In this document: piece by piece, positions 11,312 to 21,014 of the stretch
How the letters are laid out: each line of letters begins with the position of its first letter
Position numbering within the stretch: position 1 is the stretch's first letter
NCBI GenBank assembly: GCA_015680685.1
Contig: MNCI01007937.1
Location: 279,480-343,479, forward strand
Source: Gnetum montanum
Lineage: Eukaryota; Streptophyta; Gnetopsida; Gnetales; Gnetaceae
Direction of reading: 5' to 3'
Length of the DNA stretch: 64,000 bases
The notes under the pieces: generated by a model
Databases searched by the model: none
Told to the model about the DNA's origin: nothing
The model's input: only the letters and a program-made list of their open reading frames with translations
Translations under genes and position numbers: made by a program

Positions 11312-12310
11312 TCATGGGTCATACACTATAGGTGGTTCACCTACCATCTTTAGTGATGTAACTTTTCTATCATGATCATCTAAATCCTTATTCTCTTTCC
11401 CTTTTAGTATATGATTATGAGTTATTAACTTCATTTTTGGGTCCTTAGCTACAGCCATTTTCTTAGTTTGGAAATTAGTAAGTGTTTCAGATGTTTCCAT
11501 GCATATGTTATATAGTTGTTGGTTCTTAGTTAGTAGCCACAAGGTGTCTTCTAGTTTGGTGGCCTCTACTCTTTTAGTTGCACACACTAGTTGTTTATTG
11601 TTGTTGTTGTGGACTGGAATGGTAACTATGTTGACATTTTGAAGGCTGGTCCACTATTGCACCCTTTACTTTCAATAGTTATGCATGGAATTTTTTGCAT
11701 TATTATGGCTCCATATGCATCTTCTTTAGAAATCTCAACCTACAAATCTCTCATACTTAGCATCAATTATGCTAAGCCATGCCCTCCCCATGATTATTGG
11801 AAATTCCTTATTGGCATCTTTCACATTGATAATCAAAAAGTTTATTGGATATGACCACCCATTGAAAATGGTCACTACATCATCTATCTATCCCAAAGGA
11901 GTGGTAACAAACTGATCTGCAAGCTCCAACCTAATATTGCATTCTTTTAATAGTGATAGGTTCCATGCTTGATATGCTTTGTAGGAAATCAAATTCACCC
12001 TGGAACCTAAGTCTAACAAAGCTTTGCATGGTAAATTTCCATGTATTCGCAAATAAATCAAAGGAATTCATGGATCAATTCTCTTCTTAGGGAGTGGTCC
12101 TACCTTGATCTAGCCAATGAAAATTTCAGTAAGCATGAAAACGTGTATGTTTGGGCTTGACAATGATGGAAGCTTATCAATAGTGAGAAGATTTGTTTCA
12201 AAAGAAGATGGTCTTGATGAAGCTCCAATTCTACTAGCCTTCTCAAGATTGGTCCTAAAGAAAGGATGTTTCTTTGTTTAGCCCTTAGCATTGTTGGTAA
12301 GATCTTCAAC
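11312..12310 (-). pseudogene. Retropepsin (aspartic protease) region of element C
   Basis: Translation gives ALLDLGSRVNLISYKAYQ, where DLGS (12013-12002) is the catalytic Asp motif equivalent to DTGA/DLGA. It then gives RLELADQFVTTPLG with a VV.I..W.YPINF strand, and FPIIMGRAWLS (about 11808-11770), the hydrophobic-hydrophobic-Gly motif followed by Arg. This order is typical of retropepsins of Athila/Tat-type Ty3 elements, which cut Gag-Pol. Several in-frame stops are present. A charged tail follows (11587-11312). No reverse transcriptase follows. Confidence 0.75.
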
Positions 12311-12319
12311 TTGTATACT

Positions 12320-14437
12320 TACTGCCTTTGCAACTTTCCTCTACTATGGTTATGATGGAAACTCTCTTTGCATTGTGAGTGGTGGCATTGGTGGCAAAGG
12401 ATTTGGATTAGGATTTGGAAAATCAGTTGATTATGGATGCATGTACAAGTTTGAATTGGCCCTTGGTGGCATCAGTCAATGGTATTCTAGAAAATGATAC
12501 TGTGGAGTTTGAATCATGGCATTTACTAGTAAGATAGGTCATTGGACATAGTATCCATAAGGGTTAGGTTTCCAATATAGATGCTATTGGCAAGTTGATG
12601 GCATGGCCCACACTTGAGGCTATTGCTATTGTTGATGATATTGCTCCTACAACTGTGGCAATGCTCCACTAGAATAGTACATTAATTGAGGTTACTGTCT
12701 GTAGTTACCTTGAGGATAAGCTAACTGTTTGGGCATCTATTTTTAAACAAGTTTGGGGTTAAGTGCATACGTCCTTGTTTCTTGCAGATGTGTCACAAAT
12801 GAACAACATTCCTTAGGATGTTCGTACTAACACACAATACAACCTTCATCATCTGTAAAGCTCATATCTGAGACCTTGGCTATTGAAGCAACTTTACCTT
12901 TNNNNNNNNNNNNNNNNNNNNNNNNNNNNNNNNNNNNNNNNNNNNNNNNNNNNNNNNNNNNNNNNNNNNNNNNNNNNNNNNNNNNNNNNNNNNNNNNNNN
13001 NNNNNNNNNNNNNNNNNNNNNNNNNNNNNNNNNNNNNNNNNNNNNNNNNNNNNNNNNNNNNNNNNNNNNNNNNNNNNNNNNNNNNNNNNNNNNNNNNNNN
13101 NNNNNNNNNNNNNNNNNNNNNNNNNNNNNNNNNNNNNNNNNNNNNNNNNNNNNNNNNNNNNNNNNNNNNNNNNNNNNNNNNNNNNNNNNNNNNNNNNNNN
13201 NNNNNNNNNNNNNNNNNNNNNNNNNNNNNNNNNNNNNNNNNNNNNNNNNNNNNNNNNNNNNNNNNNNNNNNNNNNNNNNNNNNNNNNNNNNNNNNNNNNN
13301 NNNNNNNNNNNNNNNNNNNNNNNNNNNNCTTCAATTTCTATTAATCACTCTCTATGCTTTAAAGAGCATAGGCATTGTGGAATGCTTGAAGGTGATGTTG
13401 GGGATCAACATTATAACCAATTTAAATCATGGCATATTGTTCATATCTAGTCATTTGATTCAACTATCTCTCACATGTTTGGTCGGTATGTAGACAACTT
13501 CTTGAATATTTATCATGCTTTGAGATACCATTAGGGGTTATTACCATGATTAGGTTCATATTATTTGTTATAGTGATGACTCTTTCTATGTTCATGCCTC
13601 TCTTAATCCTCTCTTTTTTCTCTTCTTTTCTTCATTCATACTTTTCATCTTCTGAATTAGAGTATCTAGAATATCTATCATGATGACCATGAGTTTTCCT
13701 TTCTTCCCTATTAGAGTCCTTGTATTTGTGTCTTCTCCTATCAAAGTCCTCCAACGATCATGATGAGGTAGACAAGGTGGCAAGAGAATGATGTTGACTA
13801 GTTTTCCTTTTGTGAGTCTTGTATGTCTCTCTATAAGATTTAGCAGGATCCCTTGGCCTAAAGTCCCACTTGTATCTTGAGTTAGTAGCCTCCCCTTCGT
13901 GTGTCTCTACCAGAGTAGAATGAAGTTGGGCTTTGACAAGTTCCTCTAATCTGATGACAAGTGTATTTGAAGGCTCCTCATGGTTTTGGTGGAGTTGTTT
14001 CAAAATGAATTGATCAACATCAAGTTCTTCTATGACAATAGAAATGTTAGTCTACATTCCTTTGCTATGTATATGTTTGATATCCATGGCAACATCTCTT
14101 CTCATCTACTCCTTTGTGGGTTGATAGGGTATGGTCATGTGTTGAGTCACATGATACCCTTCTTGAATCTAGTCCAAATGCATTTCCTTTAGAGCATTTT
14201 GTAGCATGTTCAGTGTTGCATGTTCTAGAGGTAGGGGACAATGGTGTCTTGTATGTCTCCCCATCTCATTTACTTGTCCCGATGAAAGATCAAAGTAAAG
14301 TTTGGATGGTACAGATCAATATGAGCATAAGTGAGTCATGTCTACATTGGCATCCCCCATTCTGCTTCATCAATAATTCTGTAACTGCTTCTTCTTATCT
14401 CCTTGGCAAGTGATGGTTGATCATTATGTGAAGCCAT
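12320..14437 (-). pseudogene. gag of element C, with an assembly gap
   Basis: A plausible start MASHNDQPSLAKE lies at 14437. Near 12843 the frame reads CIVC-stop-YEHPKECC..VTHLQE, matching the zinc-knuckle CNICLYDHPKGRCPILSHLHE of element B. A Gln/Tyr/Pro-rich tail follows, then the protease. The middle is unreadable because of 427 Ns, and stops are frequent. The product would be the capsid/nucleocapsid protein. Confidence 0.6.
12902..13328. other. Assembly gap of 427 Ns
   Basis: A run of N inside the gag of element C. Any frame crossing it is not evidence of a gene. Confidence 0.99.
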
Positions 14438-14558
14438 GTTATAGTTCTTAGAAGATTTTAATTAAAAGTATGCTTCACTTATGGTTGTTAGATTTGACTT
14501 TAAGTTTCAAATACAACAAACTTTGGAAAATCAATTCCTTAGCATAACATTGACTTGT

Positions 14559-14576
14559 ACTTGGCAGTGGCACCAA
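14559..14576 (-). other. Primer-binding site of element C
   Basis: Adjacent to the 5' LTR the minus strand reads TTGGTGCCACTGCCAAG. This resembles the TGGCGCCGTTGCC type of site used by Athila/Tat elements (tRNA-Asp class). The match is imperfect. Confidence 0.55.
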
Positions 14577-15413
14577 TGATGAATAATGGAGTATCCAACA
14601 CCCAACCATATGAGATACAAGTGTTCATGCATAATCCCAATCGAATTCTGTAAACAAACCAATGTGATTATGCAAGTAATTAATTAAAGTTCGTGATCAT
14701 ATATCCCACGTAAGCCAGTAAATTCAATGTGTATAGTTTAACTCACAATGAGGCATATGATAGATGATGTTGTATGGGCCATAGTGCTTCTAGCTAACAT
14801 GAAGTAAAAGAAATAGTTTCTAAATCTAAGTAACAATAAATAAATCTAATCTAGCCTATGCAATGAGCAACTAGTCCTAATCTTCTATTCACAACTTAGA
14901 CTTCATGTAACTACTACTGGGATTACCAAGTACCACACTACTAGGCATACCAAGTGATAGTACTACTAGGTTATCAAGCAGCTACACTTAAGTGCTCAAG
15001 ATCAGTCATACTCATTCCACTTAATGATAGGAATAAAGTGCATTGAAAGTAAATCAGTAACTATGAAAACAATAAACATTAAACTGAATGAAAGAAAAAA
15101 TAAAACTAAGTGTTGCTGCAATGATGGAAAGTAATCTCGATCTTTATTTTTGGTCATGCAATGTGTCCAAGTACATCACACTCAAATAAAGACTCCGTTC
15201 AATCACTTAACATCACACTACTAAGTATTGAAAGCTAAAATTATGAAAACAAACTAAAAGAGCTCTACTACTATGTTGTTAAATCTATTGTGAATCCATG
15301 CACCTAAGTGTTGCTTTTATAGGTTGGCATGCACCCTGTGATATCGTTTATACAATAACGTATCTACAACATTGTAGATATGATATCGTTATTGGAAAAA
15401 ATTGGATTTATAA
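14577..15413 (-). mobile_element. 5' LTR of element C
   Basis: In plus orientation it starts TGATGAATAATGG and ends GGATTTATAA (mutated from TTATCA). It aligns with the LTRs of B through the segments around the conserved ATCTCGATCTTTATT (15134-15150; AATAAAGAT on the sense strand, a polyadenylation-type signal) and GTACATCACACT. GATATC motifs and a TATAAAAG box occur near the promoter end. Length is 837 bp. Confidence 0.75.
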
Positions 15414-15439
15414 ATAATAATATTTACCCCTAATCCATG

Positions 15440-15545
15440 TAGTCAAATGAAAACTATATAACTCAATATTACCCACTAGAATTGAATCCATAAATTGGAG
15501 TTTCCAAATCAAGAGACTTACTACTAAGCTAACAACTCATTAGTG
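15440..15545 (-). repeat. tRNA-like repeat, family 1
   Basis: Minus strand shows GTTAGCTTAGTAGTAAG (A box), then a B box (TGGATTCAATTC) and the shared tail GGGTAATATTGAGTTATA. Confidence 0.65.
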
Positions 15546-15659
15546 AATCAAAACTAGAGACTATATGTACTTAGAAGACATATAGCTAACATGATACTTT
15601 CATTGAAATGAAGTGACACAGAATGATATATCAGGCATGTTGAAACTCCAAAATGATTG

Positions 15660-15790
15660 TAATATAGGTATACCCCAAGATATTTAGTCCAATTTGAAAT
15701 TTATAACTCAACATTACCTAACAAAATTGAACCCATAACTTAGAGCTTTTAAATCAAGAGTCTTACCACCATGCTAACACCTTATTGTTA
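15660..15790 (-). repeat. tRNA-like repeat, family 1
   Basis: Minus strand shows GTGTTAGCATGGTGGTAAGA, then GGGTTCAATTTTG and a tail running to TTGGGGTATACC. It is one of the more complete copies. Confidence 0.7.
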
Positions 15791-15799
15791 AAGGTAATG

Positions 15800-16120
15800 T
15801 AAAGGTTATTAGCATAAGGATCATCCTCCCTACTAATAATTATAATTTTCTTCTCCTAATTAATATTGGTTATGAGAATGTACACATAAGTAGACATATC
15901 TAAATCAAAAAAATTTTCTTTACTATGTTATCTTTGGAATTTTCTACTTAATTTTCAGCATAGGATGTGATGTAGGGACCACCATTTTAGAGGGACAAAA
16001 AGGTGCTTATTTCACTCATTCACCTACTCTCCTAAAATCTAACTTAGAAGGATAAGCATTGAGGCTCTAGATGATTATTCTTATTCAACATGGGATGTAC
16101 TTTTCTTTATTTTTTTGGAG
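15800..16120. other. AT-rich spacer, nothing recognised
   Basis: No gene or repeat is supported in this stretch. Confidence 0.5.
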
Positions 16121-16128
16121 GTGCAGTT

Positions 16129-16200
16129 CGGGGGGGGTGTGGGGAGGTGGGGTGGTTGGGGGGTGTGGGGTAGGGAAGGGGAGGGGAGAGGGGGTGTGTG
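16129..16200 (+). repeat. G-run tract with G-quadruplex potential
   Basis: About 70 bases of almost only G and T with more than eight runs of three or more G, in otherwise AT-rich DNA. The spacing of the runs fits the G3+N1-7 quadruplex pattern several times over. Frames through it on either strand are low-complexity artefacts. Confidence 0.8.
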
Positions 16201-16780
16201 CTAGGGGATGGTCATTAGAACTACAAAATAATTGTAATAATATTGATAATGAATAAAGAAAATTCAAGGTATATCATATACTTGACACTAAGTAGACATC
16301 ATTAAAAAAATACATATGGAAAGAAAAATATTTCCAATTTTAAAATTATGTACTCATATTTACACCCTTACAATTGATATTTTGAAAAAAATAAGTGAAG
16401 AAAATTAATTGTTAGTAGGGAGGAAGGTCCAATCCTAACAAATTTTACATCACTTCTCAATATCTATGTTTGAACTTAAAATAGAAAAAGGACTCAAGAT
16501 AGAGAGTTGTGGGTTAATACTAGTATTTGTATCAAAACAAGAAAGTGGTAGTACTTGTAGAAAGCCTTCACATCGTTGCTTATTGATATTAGGTCAAGAA
16601 TCTTCACCATCAACTATAACCTTCCTTTAGATACTAGTTTTAATCTTTGAGTTAATGGTATTCTTATTAGACAAGGGAAAATTTGTCTTGCAAGTTATTT
16701 GTCCAAGCTACTTAATACTTTCTCTAGTACTAGTAAAATTATACATAAGAGCTTCTATCTTCTTAGGATTCTTTATTGTC
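16201..16780. other. AT-rich spacer, no gene seen
   Basis: Only short low-complexity frames are present. Confidence 0.5.
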
Positions 16781-16799
16781 ATTTAATCATTATTATTGT

Positions 16800-17060
16800 T
16801 GACATTAACTTGATTTTTTATATCTTCAACTTTAGATAGTTTTTTCCTATTTTTAACTTCAACATATTTTTTTTCTTTAGAATCTTTTTTCTTGTACAAA
16901 ACAAACATTAAATAAATGTCCTTCACGATGGCAAAAGTTGCAAGAATTAGAAAAATTACAATATGTAATTGGCTGAATATAAGTCTTTCCTTCTTCTTGT
17001 AATACCAATTCCTTTTCATGATTAAGAAGGTTGATTTCCAAAGTTGCAAGAAACATCTAC
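16800..17060 (-). pseudogene. Retroelement gag fragment with CCHC zinc knuckle
   Basis: One minus-strand frame reads CNFCHREGHLFNVC at 16942-16901, an exact CX2CX4HX4C nucleocapsid-type zinc knuckle. It is preceded by LNHEKELVLQEEGKTY and followed by Lys-rich sequence with stops. The longer open frame on the same strand (17094-16783) is in a different register and lacks the motif. Lineage (copia or gypsy) cannot be told from this piece. Confidence 0.6.
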
Positions 17061-17104
17061 AAAATGCAAGAAATTTAAAATTTTTCTGCATCACAGCATG
17101 TTGT

Positions 17105-17190
17105 TTGCCTAAAGGATGACTTAAATTGAGAACCTTTTATCTACTGAGATAATGAGCTAACAACTTGAGCCCCTTATCACTAGCACAATA
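17105..17190 (-). repeat. tRNA-like repeat, family 2
   Basis: Minus strand has GGGGCTCAAGTTGTTAGCTC (A box) followed by the family 2 middle, as in the copies at 5060-5145 and 18041-18110. Confidence 0.5.
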
Positions 17191-18034
17191 AAAATGTATA
17201 TTCAACCAATGATAGTACTTCATCATGAATTACTTGACATGCCTTAAAAGTCAACCCATTATAAATTGAATAAAGCATCAAGATTATGATGATGATTAAT
17301 ATTATTTTTGGGATTTGATAGCACTCCTCTCTCTATTATTGTTATCATCATTTAAGGAAAATAAAACTTGGCATTGAAGAAACTAATGAGAAAGTGTGAT
17401 ACATTATGAATGTGTTATGAAGCTATCGAGAACAAAGTCTACAACTTAATTTCCAAGTTATGAAGCTATCAGAGATGGAACATGTTATGAACCTAGCATA
17501 ATGTTTTTTTTTTTAAACAATTTGCAAAAAAAAAAAATTAAATTATAACTATAGTTTAATTACATCTCTGGAAACCTAAAAGATTTGCTAGACCAACTAT
17601 TTTATGCAAAATGCATCAATATTAATAAAACTTGTGTATAACAAATGTGCCCTAGTTTGAATGCTTTTCCTATACAAATGAGTTGGGGAGTGTTGGAGCC
17701 AAAAACATTTTTGATTATATGTACCTTGAAGACAACCAACTTTATACTTCCATAGAACTTATATATAACATAGCCAATGCCTAAAGTATATCACTTGAAC
17801 TAGGCAACCTCTTGTCTACAAACCCTTATTAGACAATGAGAAAAATATTTTAGCCAACTCTCATTTTCTTGAAACCTGGTAGCTCAATATTTTATTTGGG
17901 GTTTATAATTTACTGATAAAGAAATCCATAATATGTGTTACTCATCATCAACTACTTATAGTGGGCACAATTGGCATATTCTATCCTATTGTTGCATCTA
18001 GATAAGGATGTGATTATATTCTTACTTTACCAAT
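17191..18034. other. AT-rich intergenic sequence
   Basis: No coding frame, RNA gene or repeat could be supported here. Confidence 0.5.
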
Positions 18035-18150
18035 GTTGGTGATAGGCAGCTCAAGTGGTTAGTTCATTGTTTTGTTAGGCAAGAGGTTGCTCGTTGAAGT
18101 AATACATGGGGCATCATTATATCTTGATCATGACTTGTCAATATCTCATA
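18035..18150 (+). repeat. tRNA-like repeat, family 2
   Basis: GGCAGCTCAAGTGGTTAG forms an A box, followed by TTGTTTTGTTAGGCAAGAGG and a degenerate B box (CTCGTTGAAGT). A tail with CATCATTATATC is shared with the copy at 52450-52530. Confidence 0.65.
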
Positions 18151-18230
18151 ATTATTATGACACAATGAGAACATTAATTAAGTGACTTTTTATTAACATT
18201 GCCTTATCTCCAAGTTATGGGTTTTGTCTT

Positions 18231-18380
18231 ATCAATTAGGTGTTAGCCTAGTGGTAAGACTTTTGATTTAGAAACTCTAAGTTATGGGCTTAATTCTAGT
18301 GGGCAATGTTGAGTTACAAAGTTCTATGTGGACTATATATCACGAGGTATACCTATGTTTCAATTATTTCGAGTTCCAAC
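18231..18380 (+). repeat. tRNA-like repeat, family 1, reference copy
   Basis: GTGTTAGCCTAGTGGTAAGA (A box region) is followed by GGGCTTAATTCTAGTGGG (B box region) about 30 bases later. A non-tRNA tail runs to ACCTATGTTTCAATTATTTC. The layout of tRNA-like head plus unrelated tail is that of a plant SINE. Confidence 0.7.
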
Positions 18381-18689
18381 ACCACCCAATTGTTATATTT
18401 TTCTATGATTCTTGTAATGTATCTTGTTGGTTATATGTCTTGCAGTGTACCTATAGTCAAATTATTTTAGATCCCAACATCCTTCCATTCTTACTCTACT
18501 AATTGGTTTAAACATGTAGGTTATTGGTTATGACGTGCATTACTGGTTATGATGTGTGGCTTGTAAGTCATAGATTTGATCATAATAGGTTGCTAAGATA
18601 GAGAAACATCATATTGAAAAAATATTGAAATTGAATTATCCCACTAGATCTATAAGGTGTAGGAATTTAAATATTTTCACTCATTATAG

Positions 18690-18815
18690 GGGGTATTGGA
18701 ATCCTAAAAATAATTGTAATATAGTCCAATTAGAACTTTATAACTCAATATTGCTCACTAGAATCAAACCCATGACTTGGAGCTTTCCAATCAAGAATTT
18801 TCACTAATTAGTGTT
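18690..18815 (-). repeat. tRNA-like repeat, family 1
   Basis: Reverse-oriented copy with ATGGGTTTGATTCTAGTGAG and the tail TATTGAGTTATAAAGTTCTA. The A box end is degraded. Confidence 0.6.
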
Positions 18816-19375
18816 TTTATAGATATGAAAATAGTTACACACAAATATTCCACTTCATCATACATGCCACTAAATTGAAGCTCTGTTTTGTTTTGTTTTG
18901 ATTTTCATTTTATCAATTTTTTCAAATCTTTTATTTTAGCAACTTTTCTATCCTCTTATGAATTTATTATTATATATAAATTTCAATACCATATTTTGGT
19001 AGGCACAATTTTTCTTTCTTTCTTTCTTTTTTGAAAAGACCATTTTTCTTCATAATATTATTCCTTGCTCATGTTTTTATAGGATCCTTCCCAAGATCTT
19101 ATTATGCTTCAACATAGTATGATCTCAAAAGGGGATAATGCCATTACTAGCTAACCCAAATACTCTAGAGACATGAGAAAACATTATCAATAATTAACAA
19201 TATTTTTTAACTAGGTATTACATTTAAGATTTATGCCATGAACTTTTTAATAAACTAAACCCCTTACACCACCTTAAATCTATTGGATAGCACTATTTAG
19301 CTCTAACTTCTATCTATTGGATAATACCTACATCATCATCATTGTCATCATATTGGTACCTATGTTTCAATGAGG
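18816..19375. other. AT-rich intergenic sequence
   Basis: Low-complexity T-rich and CTTT runs (around 18885-19035), no gene. Confidence 0.5.
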
Positions 19376-19500
19376 TATTAGCCAGGTCTTGGCCTAGGAT
19401 CCCCAAGTCATAAGTTCAATTCTACTAGGTAGCACTAAGGTATAAACTTCTATAAATCTTGGGGTGTATCTATATTTCAATTATGTTAGGTTCCAAGACT
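19376..19500 (+). repeat. tRNA-like repeat, family 1
   Basis: It reads GGTATTAGCCAGGTCTTGG, then AAGTTCAATTCTACTAGGTA and a tail to TATATTTCAATTATGTTAGG. Part of it is repeated in reverse at 20106-20230 because of the inverted repeat described next. Confidence 0.6.
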
Positions 19501-20230
19501 CCCATCATCATTTTGGTACCTATGATATCTCAAATGTAAGTCACACCTCATGGAAAAAGCCTCCTTTTCAATTAAGAGACAATTCACCCTAACAACCATA
19601 TTGATGAGAAAATGTTCATCCATTAGTTAATATGGTTAACATGCTTGTTATTCAAATTTTCAAGTTACATTCGAGCTAGAACACAAATCACTTGTAAAAA
19701 AGATTACCTTTTGCATTATCCATCAACCCTTCCAAAATCTNGTTATATCTTTTGAAAAATATTAAGTTTTAGAGTAAATTTTCTTTTCCATTAGTTGAAA
19801 AAGGGTTTATTAAAAAAATTTACTGTATGCATCTTAAACATAATAAATTAGAAATTGTTGTCACACATAGGCTGAATGTTTATTTTTCTATAGTGAGATT
19901 TTGGAAGGGTTGATGGATAATGCAAAAGGTAATCTTTTTTACAAGTGATTTGTGTTCTAGCTCGAATGTAACTTGAAAATTTGAATAACAAGCATGTTAA
20001 CCATATTAACTAATGGATGAACATTTTCTCATCAATATGGTTGTTAGGGTGAATTGTCTCTTAATTGAAAAGGAGGCTTTTTCCATGAGGTGTGACTTAC
20101 ATTTGAGATATCATAGGTACCAAAATGATGATGGGAGTCTTGGAACCTAACATAATTGAAATATAGATACACCCCAAGATTTATAGAAGTTTATACCTTA
20201 GTGCTACCTAGTAGAATTGAACTTATGACT
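19406..20230. repeat. 335-bp perfect inverted repeat bounded by single Ns
   Basis: 19406-19740 and 19896-20230 are reverse complements of each other with no mismatch that I could find. The left arm ends at the single N at 19741 and the right arm ends at the single N at 20231. The 489-bp block between the Ns therefore reads as a small contig placed backwards next to a contig it overlaps. A genuine hairpin element would not be expected to have both arm ends exactly at Ns. Confidence 0.85.
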
Positions 20231-20231
20231 N

Positions 20232-20972
20232 TAAAATTCATAACATAATTATTCATCATAAAGTGCTTCGTTTTATTATCGTTATAAAGACAATCGTTAT
20301 CATAACATGGCCAATAAGTTTTTACTAACCTGCGACAAAAACCAATGCCATTGAGAACGTCAAGTCTTTTCCTTTATAGCAATGAAACTAATGCCAAATC
20401 TTAACTTAGACGAAGGTCAAGGGACCCGAAACAGCAGTAAGCAATACCAAAGTCAAATTTTCAAAACCCCTTTGTATAATAAAGCACTATGTAGTTTAAG
20501 AATTTTAATCAACTTTTCATAATACAAAGAAAAGTAGTGTCCAACGATGTCTGAGCACTTGAAACAAAAAAGGTTAAAACAGAGTCTGTTGCATGAAAAG
20601 ATTTTGCTGTGCAGGTGTAATTGTTAAATATCTATATAGTCATCATTTTATTGATTACATTGATGCACTGAATGCTTTATGTTTAATAATTATTTGAACA
20701 TACAATGCATGAAAAAGACATTCACTACGTTTGATAAGAAAGCCGCCAAATTGAAGAAGCCAAGCATTGAATTTTCAGTTTCATATCAAAGGTTGAAAAC
20801 TCATTAAAATGGATGAACTCGCTGAAGCAAAACACTGCTAAGGGCTATATGCCTTCTTTCCCCAAAATTACAATAGCTCTATAGTGAAGCTCCTTTACCA
20901 ATTTGAAAAGGAGTCCATTATTTCATGATGCTTTTGCAGTTGCAACTCCCCAATAGCTTATTTACTTAGAAG
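20232..20972. other. 3' flank and probable 3' UTR region of the MTV1-like gene
   Basis: No coding frame is supported. On the minus strand an AATAAA hexamer lies at 20652-20647, about 320 bases after the stop codon, and could be the polyadenylation signal. Confidence 0.4.
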
Positions 20973-21014
20973 TCAAGTGACCTTCTTCACATTTTTGGCT
21001 GCAGAAATATGATC
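20973..21014 (-). CDS. MTV1: MTV1-like exon 5 (13 codons plus stop)
   Basis: Acceptor ATACAG|GATCAT is followed by DHISAAKNVKKVT and TGA. It is too short for ORF finding but matches the conserved end of MTV1 (FIxDH, basic C-terminus) and joins in phase with exon 4. Confidence 0.88.
   Translation of the reverse strand, partial: DHISAAKNVKKVT

Noticed and set aside
12876-13493. Long open frames across the N run (both strands)
   Set aside because: They consist mostly of unknown residues from the 427-N gap; the minus strand there is the gag of element C.
16071-16267. Frames through the G-rich tract (Pro- or Gly-rich)
   Set aside because: Low-complexity by-products of the G runs.
19406-20230. 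Foldback transposon or microRNA-type hairpin
   Set aside because: Arm ends coincide exactly with lone Ns, so an assembly explanation is simpler.
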